A DNA stretch of 36,395 nucleotides from Granulicella sp. (GCA_027450185.1 DAIDKF010000021.1:1-36395), one strand, 5' to 3'. Counted from the stretch's first letter, positions 23,922 to 32,559 are shown. Program-made: numbers and translations. The notes: generated by a model not told the origin, from the letters alone.

Positions 23922-26057
23922 GTGAATTTGAGGCATTGGCAGGCGAGCATCTGTGTGGCCCTTACGTTGCTGAGCACCGCCCCCCAGGGCACCGCGCAGC
24001 AAACCCGTCTTATAGCCCAGCAGGTTGGTGCCACCACCCTCGCGGCTCCCCCGTCCGCAACTCCTGAGGCGACCGTGACCCTTGACGCCAACGGCCTCCC
24101 CCAGGCTCCGGCTCCTATCCTCACCCACCCTCTTTTCCTTCGCCCGACCGCCCACGATTACAGCAACGGACACTTCGGCCTGCCTGATCCCTTCCTCTGG
24201 TATACCCCCAGCAGCTATCCCGCCCCGCGCCTCGGCAACACCCCGCATCTCGACCAGCTCCTCAACAGCGGCAAAATCTACCTCAGTCTCTCCGACGCAG
24301 TCACTCTTGCTCTGGAAAATAACTACGACATTGCCATCGCCCGTATCAATCTTGACATCGCCGATACCGACCTCCTGCGCGCCAAGGCCGGCTCCACACT
24401 GCGCGGTGTTTCTACCGGAATTGTTGCCAATACTCTAGGAGGCTCCAGTTCTACCATCACTGGTGGCGGCGGTCCCGGCGGCACCTCCAGCGGCACTGGA
24501 GGCGGAGGCGCTGGTGCGTCAGGCCTCGTGCTTAGCACCAACGGTGGCGGTGCCATCCCGGAGGTCCTCGATCCCGTCCTCACAGGACAGATAGGTTACG
24601 AGTCGGCCTCTGTCCAGCAGACCAACCTCTTCTTCAGCGCCGGCCTGCCTGTCATCTATACCAACACCTCCACCTACAACTTCGGCTATAACCAAGGCTT
24701 CCTCACCGGCACCCAGCTTGCCGTCATCTTCGATAACAGCCGCATCACGACCGATAACCCCTACTCCTCCTTTGACCCCGCTCTGGCCAGCAACTTCCGC
24801 GCCACCTTCACCCAGCATCTGCTCCAGGGCTTTGGTACCGGCATCAACGGCCGCTTCATCCTGCAGGCCAAAAACGACCGCCGCATCACCGACTCCGCCT
24901 TTCGTCAGCAACTCCTATACACCGTCAACCAGGTCGAGAATATCTACTGGGGACTAGTCAGCGCTTATGAGGATGAGCAGGCCAAGGAGCGCGCCCTCGC
25001 CCAGTCCACCCAACTCACCGAGGACAATCGCAAGCAACTTCAGATTGGTACCCTCGCTCCCCTCGATGTCGTCAACTCCGACGCCTCGGTTGCCAGCGAC
25101 AAGCAGGCCCTCATCGCCTCGCAGACCAATCTCGAGTACCAACAGCTCATCATGAAGCAGGCCATCGCCCGCAACCTCAGCGACCCCGAACTCGCCAATG
25201 CCCCCGTCATCCCCACTGACCGCGTTGCCCTCGACCGTCTTCCCGAAGAAGACATGCCCATCGAAGACCTCGTCACCGAGGCTGACCGCAACAACCCGCA
25301 GATCGAACAGGCTGTTCTCAATATGAAGAACAATCGGATCACCATCAAGGCGGAAAAGAACGGCCTCCTCCCCACCGTCGATGCCTATGGCTTTTATGGT
25401 GCCGCAGCCGCTGGCGGTCTGGTCAGCCCCAGTTGCGTAGCCGAAGCTCAGTCCGCCGGTTATCCGCCCTCCGCTTGCCCCACGACGGCCGGCTACCTTG
25501 ATGTTTTCAAAGGAACCGTAAATAACTCCTTCCCCGATTACGGAGTCGGTGTCAACATCTCCATCCCGCTGCGTAACCGCACCGCGCAGGCCGATGAAGC
25601 CCGTTCCCAGATGGAACTTCGCCAATCCCAGATGCGTCTTCAGCAGCTCTACACCCAGATCCGCATCCAGGTCATCAACGGCCGTTACGCCCTCACGAAC
25701 GACCGCGCCCAGGTCGCCGCCGCTCAGGCCCAGCACGACTACGCCCAGCAGAGCTTCATCTCCGAACAGAAAAAATACAAACTCGGAGCCTCCACCAGCG
25801 CCCTCGTCCTGCAGCAGGGAAGGAACCTCGCCACCGCGGAGAACTCTCTCATCTCTGCTACAGCCGCCTACGCCAAGGACCGCGCCGCCCTCATGCAGCT
25901 CCTCTCCACCACCCTCGACCGCTACCACATTGACATCACCGATGCAGCCTCCGGTGATGTCAGTCAGGCCCCGTCCATCCCTGGCCTCACCACCCCCAAA
26001 CCCGAAGCCGCCCCCAAGCCCCTCTCTGACACCCCGCCGCCACCTCCAACCCTCTAG
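23922..26057 (+). CDS. TolC-family outer-membrane efflux protein
   Basis: 711 residues, longer than typical TolC (about 450-500). The GTG start at 23922 follows GGAGAAG. A signal peptide covers about 1-26 (ICVALTLLSTAPQGTAQQ). The first helical repeat begins near 115 with YLSLSDAVTLALENNYDIAI, typical of outer-membrane efflux channels. A glycine-rich insert (about 170-200, GGGGPGGTSSGTGGGG) and extra beta segments follow. Long coiled-coil helices lie around 340-430 and 560-670, the second repeat ending SALVLQQGRNLATAENSLIS. The last 40 residues are rich in Pro. No periplasmic adaptor or inner-membrane pump gene is adjacent, so the partner is unknown. Confidence 0.92.
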   Translation: MNLRHWQASICVALTLLSTAPQGTAQQTRLIAQQVGATTLAAPPSATPEATVTLDANGLPQAPAPILTHPLFLRPTAHDYSNGHFGLPDPFLWYTPSSYPAPRLGNTPHLDQLLNSGKIYLSLSDAVTLALENNYDIAIARINLDIADTDLLRAKAGSTLRGVSTGIVANTLGGSSSTITGGGGPGGTSSGTGGGGAGASGLVLSTNGGGAIPEVLDPVLTGQIGYESASVQQTNLFFSAGLPVIYTNTSTYNFGYNQGFLTGTQLAVIFDNSRITTDNPYSSFDPALASNFRATFTQHLLQGFGTGINGRFILQAKNDRRITDSAFRQQLLYTVNQVENIYWGLVSAYEDEQAKERALAQSTQLTEDNRKQLQIGTLAPLDVVNSDASVASDKQALIASQTNLEYQQLIMKQAIARNLSDPELANAPVIPTDRVALDRLPEEDMPIEDLVTEADRNNPQIEQAVLNMKNNRITIKAEKNGLLPTVDAYGFYGAAAAGGLVSPSCVAEAQSAGYPPSACPTTAGYLDVFKGTVNNSFPDYGVGVNISIPLRNRTAQADEARSQMELRQSQMRLQQLYTQIRIQVINGRYALTNDRAQVAAAQAQHDYAQQSFISEQKKYKLGASTSALVLQQGRNLATAENSLISATAAYAKDRAALMQLLSTTLDRYHIDITDAASGDVSQAPSIPGLTTPKPEAAPKPLSDTPPPPPTL

Positions 26058-26081
26058 CTATTCTCTGCGTAACTGCGCTAG

Positions 26082-26198
26082 TCACAGCGTAAATGCTGTC
26101 GCCTCATGTAGCTTCCGAAATTCCATCCAGTACTGCGACTCCGTGATGCCGTAGTCCCTCACGGGTGTCCCAAGTCTCGTTTTTGAGCCTTGGTGCCC
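26082..26198 (-). pseudogene. Possible short coding remnant
   Basis: A 39-codon open frame, counting the stop, with a protein-like end: TPVRDYGITESQYWMEFRKL, then HEATAFTL and stop. There is no good ATG; a GTG begins the VRDYG segment. It could be the tail of a lost gene or a very small unrecognised one. It occupies the gap between the convergent TolC-family and VWFA genes. I do not recognise a family. Confidence 0.2.
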
Positions 26199-26253
26199 CT
26201 ACGCGATCAATGTCTCAGCCAAACGTAACAATGCTAGAGGCCCATCCGCATCT

Positions 26254-28164
26254 TTACCGCGCCGCCCCCACCGATACCAGAGGCAAGTTCACCTCCATCG
26301 CTCCAATCCGATCATTCGTAGCATCCCGCACCGCCAGCCGTACCGAAGCCGCCCCCATCGGTACCTCCAGTTCCTGCTCGACGCGGAAGAATAGGGGCAG
26401 CTTCTCTGCTCCGGGCCTTTCGCTCAGGTCCTTTTTCGCGACGCGTACAAACGCATTCATCAGGAGGCCATCAGCGTCATACACTGCCGCCACCAACTCC
26501 AGGTTCAGCGCCCCCTCGTCCTGAAACTGCCGCGTAGGCACATCGAAGTCGAATACATCCTTCTGCAGCGGGATCGGAGCCAGCGGCTTGACCGGCACCG
26601 TCTTCTTCCGCAACTTGAAGTAGGCAGGTTTGGTAGCCAACTCGGCCATCTGTTTCGGCGTACCCTCCGTCGGAGCCCCCACTGCACGGGCCTGCACCAC
26701 GAAGATCAGATTATGCACAGCGGGCGCACCGTGTTCCATGTCGACCGAAAGCGAATCCGCCACCGAAGGCGGATCATCCCGTCTTCCACCCTCACCCATC
26801 TTGTCCGTCTGTCTCACGCCCACCGTCGCCGCGTCCTTTGCGTCCGCCATCTCTGGTTTCGTCCCGTAGTACACCCGCCGATACGCCAGCACGTCACCCT
26901 TCCGCGTCACCTCTACGTGGATATTCCGCAGCTTCCCGTCATAATCATGGTTACTCGGCGCATACGTCAGCATGTAATACATTCGACCGCTATCGGTCGC
27001 CAGCCGCAACTGGCTGGCTACACGGTTGTCGCCGTAGTACGCTCTTCCTCCGGTCTCCCGGGCAATTCCGTCCATGCTGTTATAGGCGTCCACCACCGAC
27101 GAGGTCCCCGACACAAACGCGCTCGTCGTACTTGGCGAACTCCCACCCCCACTGTTTCCCGTCGTCCCCGACGACGTCGAACCCGCCTCCGTCGGCGACG
27201 TAATCGTGTCACTATGCACGCTATCCGCCAGTTGCGCATGCGATTGACCATAGGCAACGCCACGCGCATCCACCGGGTACACCGCAATCTCGTCCTGCGC
27301 TAGAAGGTTCAGCGTCGCCTTGGTCTCATCCTGAAAGTTCGTGTCGTCTCCCTCGGTCGTAAACAGCGACACCGGAAACTGCGACGAGAGCCAGATCAGG
27401 TTCTTTCGCCCAGGCATTCCCTCCAGATATGTTGCAATCGCATGCAGCGTATTCAGCGCGGAGATCCTGTCCCCCCGTCCAAAGTTTGCCGCCGACAAAA
27501 AAACTGCCGGAAGATGCGTCTTTGGATGATGCGGATCGAGCGCCGAGTACAGCACCGCTTTGTCCGACGTAAATCCCTGCACCAGATGCAGCCCATCGGA
27601 CCGCACAAAGATCGCGAACCGGGCTCCCTCCGGCATGTCCTGAATAAACTGGACTAATTCCTTCCGTGCGTATAACTGCGTCCCATGGTCTCCGGGATGA
27701 TTCATCTGGTCCGGGCTGTCCATATTCACCAGGTCCAGTAGCAGTACATACAGTGGCCCTTTCTCCGGCGTCGTCGGCAGGTCGATAAATGTTCCCGCAG
27801 GCTGAGGCGGTAGCACGGGCGGCACATAGTCCATCCTGTCGGAGAACCCAACCGTATCGAACGTAATGATCTGCTGCGGCTTCCCGTCTTCGCTCACCTT
27901 GAAGTCGTCCAGTGTCAGTCCGCGAACTGGCAGCCCCTGAGCGTCAGTAACCACTACATCCAGTACCACCCGCCGCACGGTCGTCTCTATCACCGTAGAC
28001 CCAGCCCCCGGCTCAGGCGCTTGCGTCTGTCCCGAAACCGCGGAGGTTTGTCCCTCGGACATCTGCGCCAGCCCCATTCGTGCCAGCGTCGCGGCCAGCA
28101 ACACAGCGCAGAGCACAGCAGGGAAGCGCGTCTCCATCATGTCCAGGACTCTAACACCACTCAT
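26254..28164 (-). CDS. VWFA-related exported protein of acidobacterial type
   Basis: 636 residues from ATG 28164; the ATG at 28140 or 28137 would give a shorter signal peptide and is also possible. The signal peptide ends near ARMGLAQ (about residue 34). A conserved N-terminal beta region (VRRVVLDVVVTDAQGLPVRG then LTLDDFKVSEDGKPQQI) is followed by a von Willebrand A-like domain, about 130-330 (YVLLLDLVNMDSPDQ, then FAIFVRSDGLHLVQGF and GRKNLIWLSSQFPVSLF). The metal site is not the classical DxSxS. A Ser/Thr/Gly-rich loop lies near 335-360. The C-terminal 250 residues are beta-rich. This family (VWFA-related Acidobacterial domain) occurs in many copies in Acidobacteria and has no known function. 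It converges with the TolC-family gene. Confidence 0.88.
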   Translation of the reverse strand: MSGVRVLDMMETRFPAVLCAVLLAATLARMGLAQMSEGQTSAVSGQTQAPEPGAGSTVIETTVRRVVLDVVVTDAQGLPVRGLTLDDFKVSEDGKPQQIITFDTVGFSDRMDYVPPVLPPQPAGTFIDLPTTPEKGPLYVLLLDLVNMDSPDQMNHPGDHGTQLYARKELVQFIQDMPEGARFAIFVRSDGLHLVQGFTSDKAVLYSALDPHHPKTHLPAVFLSAANFGRGDRISALNTLHAIATYLEGMPGRKNLIWLSSQFPVSLFTTEGDDTNFQDETKATLNLLAQDEIAVYPVDARGVAYGQSHAQLADSVHSDTITSPTEAGSTSSGTTGNSGGGSSPSTTSAFVSGTSSVVDAYNSMDGIARETGGRAYYGDNRVASQLRLATDSGRMYYMLTYAPSNHDYDGKLRNIHVEVTRKGDVLAYRRVYYGTKPEMADAKDAATVGVRQTDKMGEGGRRDDPPSVADSLSVDMEHGAPAVHNLIFVVQARAVGAPTEGTPKQMAELATKPAYFKLRKKTVPVKPLAPIPLQKDVFDFDVPTRQFQDEGALNLELVAAVYDADGLLMNAFVRVAKKDLSERPGAEKLPLFFRVEQELEVPMGAASVRLAVRDATNDRIGAMEVNLPLVSVGAAR

Positions 28165-28250
28165 ATAGATCTCGCACTTCGGGACCCTCTCCTGCTTATT
28201 CCGGTCTCTATCGTTTGCTCTCTCCTCCTCGCGAGTGGCATCCTAAAGTC

Positions 28251-28712
28251 ATGAAGCGAATTCGCATCCTCTGCGCCATCGCAGTCTTAGTCCTTATCAC
28301 CACCGTGGATAGCGTAGCCCAGGAACTAGGCGATTGGCGTGCATCGAGTGCCACGGCCAAGTCCATCACCGGAGACATCGCCTTCTCCCGCGAGAAGCTC
28401 TGGATCAACTTCGTCCCCTTCTGGATCGCTCAGATACGCACACTCACCCCCGACGAACTCGCCGCCACTTTCCCCGCCGAGAGCAGCGCTGGTGGCACCG
28501 CCAACCTCTACCGCCTCAGCATCCCAGCAGACAAGAAGTTCCTCCACAAGAACACCCTTTGCGGATCCGATGACACACAATGGGTTGCGGCCTACGCCAT
28601 CGGCAACAGCCTCCAGGTAGCCTTCTTCTCCGGCTCCCACATCCCCACCCTTACCCCAGACGCCCTCGCCAACTCTTCCACTCTCTGCGGCATCTTCTCC
28701 TACGTCCGATGA
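28251..28712 (+). CDS. Small exported protein of unknown function
   Basis: 153 residues from ATG 28251, where the signal peptide begins (IRILCAIAVLVLITTVDSVAQ, cut near residue 22). The mature part is about 130 residues with two cysteines (NTLCGSDDT and SSTLCGIFSYV) that could form a disulfide. No family was recognised. It is divergent from the VWFA gene, with an 86-base shared upstream region. Codon use is strongly C-ending, like the neighbours, which supports real coding. Confidence 0.7.
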   Translation: MKRIRILCAIAVLVLITTVDSVAQELGDWRASSATAKSITGDIAFSREKLWINFVPFWIAQIRTLTPDELAATFPAESSAGGTANLYRLSIPADKKFLHKNTLCGSDDTQWVAAYAIGNSLQVAFFSGSHIPTLTPDALANSSTLCGIFSYVR

Positions 28713-29142
28713 CCCACGCTGGCTCGGCCGCCTAGTGCTTTCATCCCCCATGGTGGACCCGCACCTGGGCTTGGGTATGCCAACTAAACCCCAACCAATT
28801 TCATAGGCTCTATCCGCGGAGTAGCGTCGATTTGGTAGTACACCCTGTTTGTTTGCGTCTAGCAACTATTGCCTGATCAGCATGATTGATGACATTAACT
28901 CACGCGTGAAGTGCGCGGCTGCCTGGGGCCGCATTTGTCCAAACAGAACAGACAACATGCAGCGGAGCCTCGGAGGATTTCCATTCGTGGTTGCGACAGA
29001 CGCGCTTGCGGCGCATCCATATGGCTGACAGATGCGCCGAAAGCATGGTCGTATATTTCATTGGCATGCGATGACACAGTTCCAACGCACAAAGCGCTGA
29101 TGAACTGGTCAGCAGTTTGAGAATGCTGTGCCTAAGTTGTAA
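28713..29142. other. Intergenic region without a supported gene
   Basis: About 430 bases. Open frames on both strands around 28895-29120 overlap one another and lack ribosome sites. A perfect 10-base palindrome, TCACGCGTGA, lies at 28900-28909. Nothing else stands out. Confidence 0.5.
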
Positions 29143-29544
29143 TCACTCGCCTGCCGGGGTCGCCTTCTTGTGCTCCACGAAGGTGTGTGCTTGATGACAA
29201 CTCACGCACGTCTTGCCCTTCATGAAGGGATCAGATTTCAGTTGTGCCACCTGATCGGAGTGACAGGTATCGCATGTGCTCAATGCCGGCATGCCCGCGA
29301 AGTCCTGTGCGGTTGTCTCGCCATGGCATACGGTGCATTCGACACCGTTGGCGGCATGGGGGCTGGCCTTCCATTGGGCATAAATCGCCTTGTGGCAGTT
29401 GGCACAGGTGTACCCGGCTGGAATCAGCCGATGGTGAATGTGCTTGGCTTGATCCTGCTGTGCAGTGGCGGGCTGGACGGCAACAGCCAAAACCAGAAAA
29501 ACGAACAGCGTGAAACCGAACATGCGTGTACAGAAACGATTCAC
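29143..29544 (-). CDS. Small exported tetraheme cytochrome c
   Basis: 133 residues from GTG 29544, which lies 6 bases after a perfect AGGAGGT; ATG 29550 directly abuts that site. A signal peptide or anchor covers about 8-29 (MFGFTLFVFLVLAVAVQ). Four heme-binding CXXCH motifs follow: CANCH (47-51), CTVCH (70-74), CDTCH (91-95) and CVSCH (113-117). Extra histidines (HIHH, SPHAANG, QAHTF) could be the distal ligands, as in bis-His cytochromes. The 40-base regular spacing of hemes recalls NapC/NrfH-like and c7/c554-type proteins, but no quinol-oxidase fold is clear. It is probably a periplasmic electron carrier in anaerobic or low-oxygen respiration. No reductase is adjacent. A CRP-like palindrome lies just upstream. 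Confidence 0.87.
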   Translation of the reverse strand: MNRFCTRMFGFTLFVFLVLAVAVQPATAQQDQAKHIHHRLIPAGYTCANCHKAIYAQWKASPHAANGVECTVCHGETTAQDFAGMPALSTCDTCHSDQVAQLKSDPFMKGKTCVSCHQAHTFVEHKKATPAGE

Positions 29545-29599
29545 AACCATACCTCCTGAGTATGGTCTTGAAGTATCGAACCGGCGATAGGTGCAGTCA

Positions 29600-29613
29600 G
29601 TGATACATGTCAC
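29600..29613 (-). promoter_or_regulatory. CRP/FNR-type operator upstream of the tetraheme cytochrome
   Basis: GTGATACATGTCAC is a perfect inverted repeat of GTGA and TCAC around 6 bases, the core of the CRP consensus TGTGA-N6-TCACA. It lies 56-69 bases upstream of the start codon, a usual place for an activator site. It does not fit the FNR consensus TTGAT-N4-ATCAA. Confidence 0.45.
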
Positions 29614-29661
29614 GTCTCTCCGGAATGCGATCTGCGCACTGGCTGCACGAAATTTTTGCCA

Positions 29662-29681
29662 AAGGTTTGTTCACAAACCTT
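29662..29681. repeat. Inverted repeat upstream of the cytochrome gene
   Basis: AAGGTTTG and CAAACCTT, a perfect 8-base inverted repeat with a TTCA loop. It could be an operator or a small hairpin; it has no T run on either side. Confidence 0.4.
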
Positions 29682-29740
29682 GCTTGATGCCCCTGTGTGT
29701 CGCTGCGCTCGTGCAGGTTCATGCGCTGTTAGCCCGAGGT

Positions 29741-29777
29741 GCAAGTCCGGACTTGCTATGGCACGACTTGAGTCGTG
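29741..29777. repeat. Tandem palindromes, REP-like
   Basis: GCAAGTCCGGACTTGC (29741-29756) is a perfect 16-base palindrome. Five bases later CACGACT and AGTCGTG (29762-29777) form a second hairpin with a TG loop. They lie in a region without genes. Paired short palindromes in spacers are typical of REP-like elements, but only one copy is in this window. Confidence 0.5.
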
Positions 29778-30058
29778 TCATAACGCCACGAAAGTCAGCA
29801 CGGGTTTTGATCCCCTGATCGACTCTTTCTTCTTGGCCATGGCTTACACTCCAAGCAATGGGCACTGGATCGAACCATAGAAGGATTCTATCCAGCCCGT
29901 CCTCACTTGATGGTGAACTTCCAAAGTCTCCTGCGAGTAAATGCGTTGAGATTCTTGGCAAGTCTCTTGCATCTGGCAACAAACTCATCTCCCACTCTAA
30001 AAGTGATAAAATGAAGTGTTGCGGCGCACAGCCGCGCGAATAGCGAGGAAATAAATCC

Positions 30059-30286
30059 ATGGCAAAACGCCGCGGCAATCCCAACTGGGGCAAGCCGGAA
30101 CCCATCGGCCCTGTTGTCCCCACCATCACCTCCTTCGAGATGGTTGTCAAGGAATACAAGCTTACCCCGGATCAGTACATTCGCTCCACCCGCCTCCGCG
30201 AGTGGGCACGCCGCAATAAGAACTCCAAGTACATCCCCGAAGCTCTCCTTGAGGCTTGGGGTTTTGAGATCGAGTCAACCCTCTAA
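30059..30286 (+). CDS. Small basic protein of unknown function
   Basis: 75 residues. ATG 30059 follows CGAGGAAATAAATCC, a good ribosome site. The chain starts with a basic, Pro/Gly-rich stretch (AKRRGNPNWGKPEPIGP) and continues as helices (FEMVVKEYKLTPDQYIRSTR, then LREWARRNKNSKYIPEALLE and AWGFEIESTL). The helical part, with its spaced Arg and aromatic residues, could bind nucleic acid or a protein partner. I do not recognise a family. The clean start, high C-ending codon use and lack of overlap support it as real. Confidence 0.72.
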   Translation: MAKRRGNPNWGKPEPIGPVVPTITSFEMVVKEYKLTPDQYIRSTRLREWARRNKNSKYIPEALLEAWGFEIESTL

Positions 30287-30289
30287 AGC

Positions 30290-30635
30290 CTGTCCCCCTG
30301 CGGCGCAGGGTTCAGCCTTAACCGCTGATTTCACATCAGATAAATCGTCACAAAACCTGGCATCGTTATCCTTCGTCCATCGGTAACAATAAACGCAGAG
30401 GAACATCGCAGCGTCGGTGGCATGGCTTAAGCAAGTCACAGGGACACCCGGAGCCATCGACTCAGCAGGTACTCATCCAGTGCCATATAAGTCATGTGAA
30501 TGGAATTTTTTACGCGTAACCCATTCATTGTGAATTATTTACAATACATACAACGGCGCGTAATCCGTAACCCCCATCTTTTGAATTATTTGGCGGAATA
30601 ATCATCGGGATGGGGGAGGGGGGACCTCAATCACC
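30290..30635. other. ribBA upstream region with a repeated AT-rich motif
   Basis: About 345 bases. A short hairpin CCCTGC/GCAGGG (30296-30310) just after the small gene may end its transcript. TGAATTATTT occurs twice, at 30531-30540 and 30582-30591, each time 13-16 bases after a CGTAACCC-like element, so a module of about 50 bases is repeated. TACAAT (30540-30545) could be a -10 box. No FMN riboswitch features were seen upstream of ribBA. Confidence 0.4.
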
Positions 30636-31844
30636 ATGCCCGACCGCAACGCTGGATTTATCGACATCCCTGCTGCCCTTGACGAACTCCGTGCTGGCCG
30701 CATGATCGTCCTCATCGACGACGAGGACCGTGAAAACGAAGGCGACCTCACCATCGCCGCCGAGTTCTGCACTCCAGAATCCATCAACTTCATGGCCCGC
30801 TTTGGCCGTGGCCTCATCTGTCTCACCCTCACAGAAGAGCGAGCCGACTACATGCGCCTCGGACCCATGACCCAGGACAACACCTCCCGCTTCGGCACCG
30901 CATTCACCGAGACCATCGAAGCCCGCGAAGGCGTGACCACTGGAATCTCAGCAGCCGACCGCGCCCATACCATCCAGGTAGCGATCAGTCCTAACTCGTC
31001 GCCCCACGATCTCGCCCGCCCCGGCCATGTCTTTCCCCTCCGCGCCCGCAAAGGCGGCGTCCTCGTCCGTGCCGGACAGACCGAAGCCTCCGTCGATCTT
31101 GCCCGCATGGCTGGCCTCATTCCTGCCGGCGTCATCTGCGAGATTATGAACGAAGACGGCACCATGGCCCGCGTTCCCGACCTCACCGTCTTTTGCCAGA
31201 TCCACGGGCTCAAGATGGTCACCGTAGCTGATCTCATCCGCTACCGCATGGCCAACGAGCGCTACATTCACCGCATCGCCGAAGGCCTCCTTCCTACTGC
31301 GTACGGGGACTTTCGCATGTTCTCCTACGAGAGCGACATTCAGACCGTAGAACATGACCTCGGCACCGGTGACGAGTCCCACATCGCACTCACCTTTGGC
31401 GACCTCGCAGCCGCTGCCCGGTCCGACAAGCCCGTCCTGGTCCGCGTCCATACCCACTGCCTCGCCGGTAACGTCTTTGGCTCCACGGCCTGCGACTGCC
31501 GTGCCACTGTCGACGCAAGCCTCCGCGAGATTGCGCACGCAGGCGTCGGAGCCCTTATCTACCTCCACCACACTCAGCGCGGCTTCAGCATCGATCGCTC
31601 GGAGCATCCAGTCCAACTCTGCATCCACCGCACCGCCCGCGGTTCCGCGCCTGAACCCCTCGGCGCGCCCGACCAGCGCATCCTCCGCCAGGTAGGACTC
31701 GGTGGGCAGATTATCTCCGACCTCGGCATCCGCAAGATCCGCCTGCTCACCAATCACCCCAGGCACGTCCCCGCCCTCCAGGGCTTTGGCATCGAGATCG
31801 TCGAGCGAGTTCCCATCGCGCTCACTACGGTATCGACCCCCTAA
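30636..31844 (+). CDS. ribBA: Riboflavin biosynthesis protein RibBA with degenerate cyclohydrolase half
   Basis: 402 residues. DHBP synthase domain, about 8-205: [14 protein letters not shown] (metal and substrate site), [19 protein letters not shown] with His131, then [16 protein letters not shown]. In most DHBP synthases this last motif reads GHTEA, and its His binds metal; here it is Gln148. GTP cyclohydrolase II domain, about 220-395: the zinc motif Cys275-x10-Cys-x-Cys (286, 288) and LLTNHP are kept, but the active-site stretch RQEGRGIGL is replaced by HHTQRGFSI, the EANxxLGF region is missing, and the domain is short. Its cyclohydrolase activity is therefore doubtful. The ATG at 30636 follows a GGGGGAGGGGGG stretch. 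The stop overlaps the convergent HAD gene by 4 bases. Confidence 0.93.
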   Translation: MPDRNAGFIDIPAALDELRAGRMIVLIDDEDRENEGDLTIAAEFCTPESINFMARFGRGLICLTLTEERADYMRLGPMTQDNTSRFGTAFTETIEAREGVTTGISAADRAHTIQVAISPNSSPHDLARPGHVFPLRARKGGVLVRAGQTEASVDLARMAGLIPAGVICEIMNEDGTMARVPDLTVFCQIHGLKMVTVADLIRYRMANERYIHRIAEGLLPTAYGDFRMFSYESDIQTVEHDLGTGDESHIALTFGDLAAAARSDKPVLVRVHTHCLAGNVFGSTACDCRATVDASLREIAHAGVGALIYLHHTQRGFSIDRSEHPVQLCIHRTARGSAPEPLGAPDQRILRQVGLGGQIISDLGIRKIRLLTNHPRHVPALQGFGIEIVERVPIALTTVSTP

Positions 31845-32494
31845 ACCTTCAGCAACCACTCCAGCCCCATCCGTTGCATCTCCTCCACAAACGTCTTGTG
31901 CCCGGTGTACTGCACCGCAATCATCCCCGCTGTCCGCGCCGCAACGATGTTCTCCTCGCGATCATCGACGAACAGAATCTCTCCCACCGGTACCCCCAGC
32001 CCCTTCACAGCATGACCATAGATCGCGGCATCCGGCTTCGCAATTCCTAGTCGATGCGAAAACGTATGATGAGTAAATTTAGCCAGCACGGGGAATCGCG
32101 CCAGCACTCCGACCTCCATCGCATCCCCGATATTCGATAAAATTCCGGTCTTGATGCCAGCGCTATTCAAGCCCGCCGCCCATTCCATCATCACCAGGTT
32201 TGGCTGCGTCCAGACAATAGTGTCTGCATCAATCAGCGCCTGCACTACCGCAGCGTTGATCGGTTTCCCAAGCTCCCGTGCCACAACTTCCCAGTACATC
32301 GTGGCGCTCAGAGTCCCACGGTCATACGCGTCACGATACTTCCAATACGCAGTCTGAAAGGCTTCTTCATCCGCATCCAGAACCTGCTCTAGCAACCGCC
32401 AATTCATCGGTTCCGGTACTTTGCTCAGTACCATGCCATAGTCAAAGAGCACAGCGCTGATCTTGCTCACAAATTCATTCGCCATTGCTGCCAA
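31841..32494 (-). CDS. HAD-family hydrolase
   Basis: 217 residues from TTG 32494, which has GGAGA about 9 bases upstream; ATG 32485 three codons later is an alternative. HAD motif I is FDYGMVLS (nucleophile Asp18), with Gly at the acid/base position, as in the YihX-like and haloacid-type branch rather than typical DxD phosphatases. Motif II is ILSNIGD, motif III the Lys in GIAKPDAAIYG, and motif IV is VDDREENI. A helical cap lies at about 25-105. It may act on small phosphorylated metabolites; the substrate is unknown. It converges with ribBA, overlapping by 4 bases. Confidence 0.92.
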   Translation of the reverse strand: MAAMANEFVSKISAVLFDYGMVLSKVPEPMNWRLLEQVLDADEEAFQTAYWKYRDAYDRGTLSATMYWEVVARELGKPINAAVVQALIDADTIVWTQPNLVMMEWAAGLNSAGIKTGILSNIGDAMEVGVLARFPVLAKFTHHTFSHRLGIAKPDAAIYGHAVKGLGVPVGEILFVDDREENIVAARTAGMIAVQYTGHKTFVEEMQRMGLEWLLKV

Positions 32495-32559
32495 TTGTAT
32501 CGGTCTCCATTTAGTCCCATGTCAGATCGACGTACCATGAGAAGGTTGACCCAACGCTA

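Noticed and set aside
24954..25928. 324-codon minus-strand open frame opposite the TolC-family gene
   Set aside because: Gly/Val/Asp-rich shadow of the coiled-coil coding strand; no start signal.
29600..29681. FNR or NNR binding site for the cytochrome
   Set aside because: No TTGAT-N4-ATCAA; the palindromes fit CRP-like or unknown operators instead.
30290..30635. FMN riboswitch ahead of ribBA
   Set aside because: The conserved FMN-aptamer segments were not found in this region.
30948..31859. 303-codon minus-strand open frame opposite ribBA
   Set aside because: Ala/Gly/Asp-rich antisense shadow that also overlaps the HAD gene; ribBA motifs are on the other strand.
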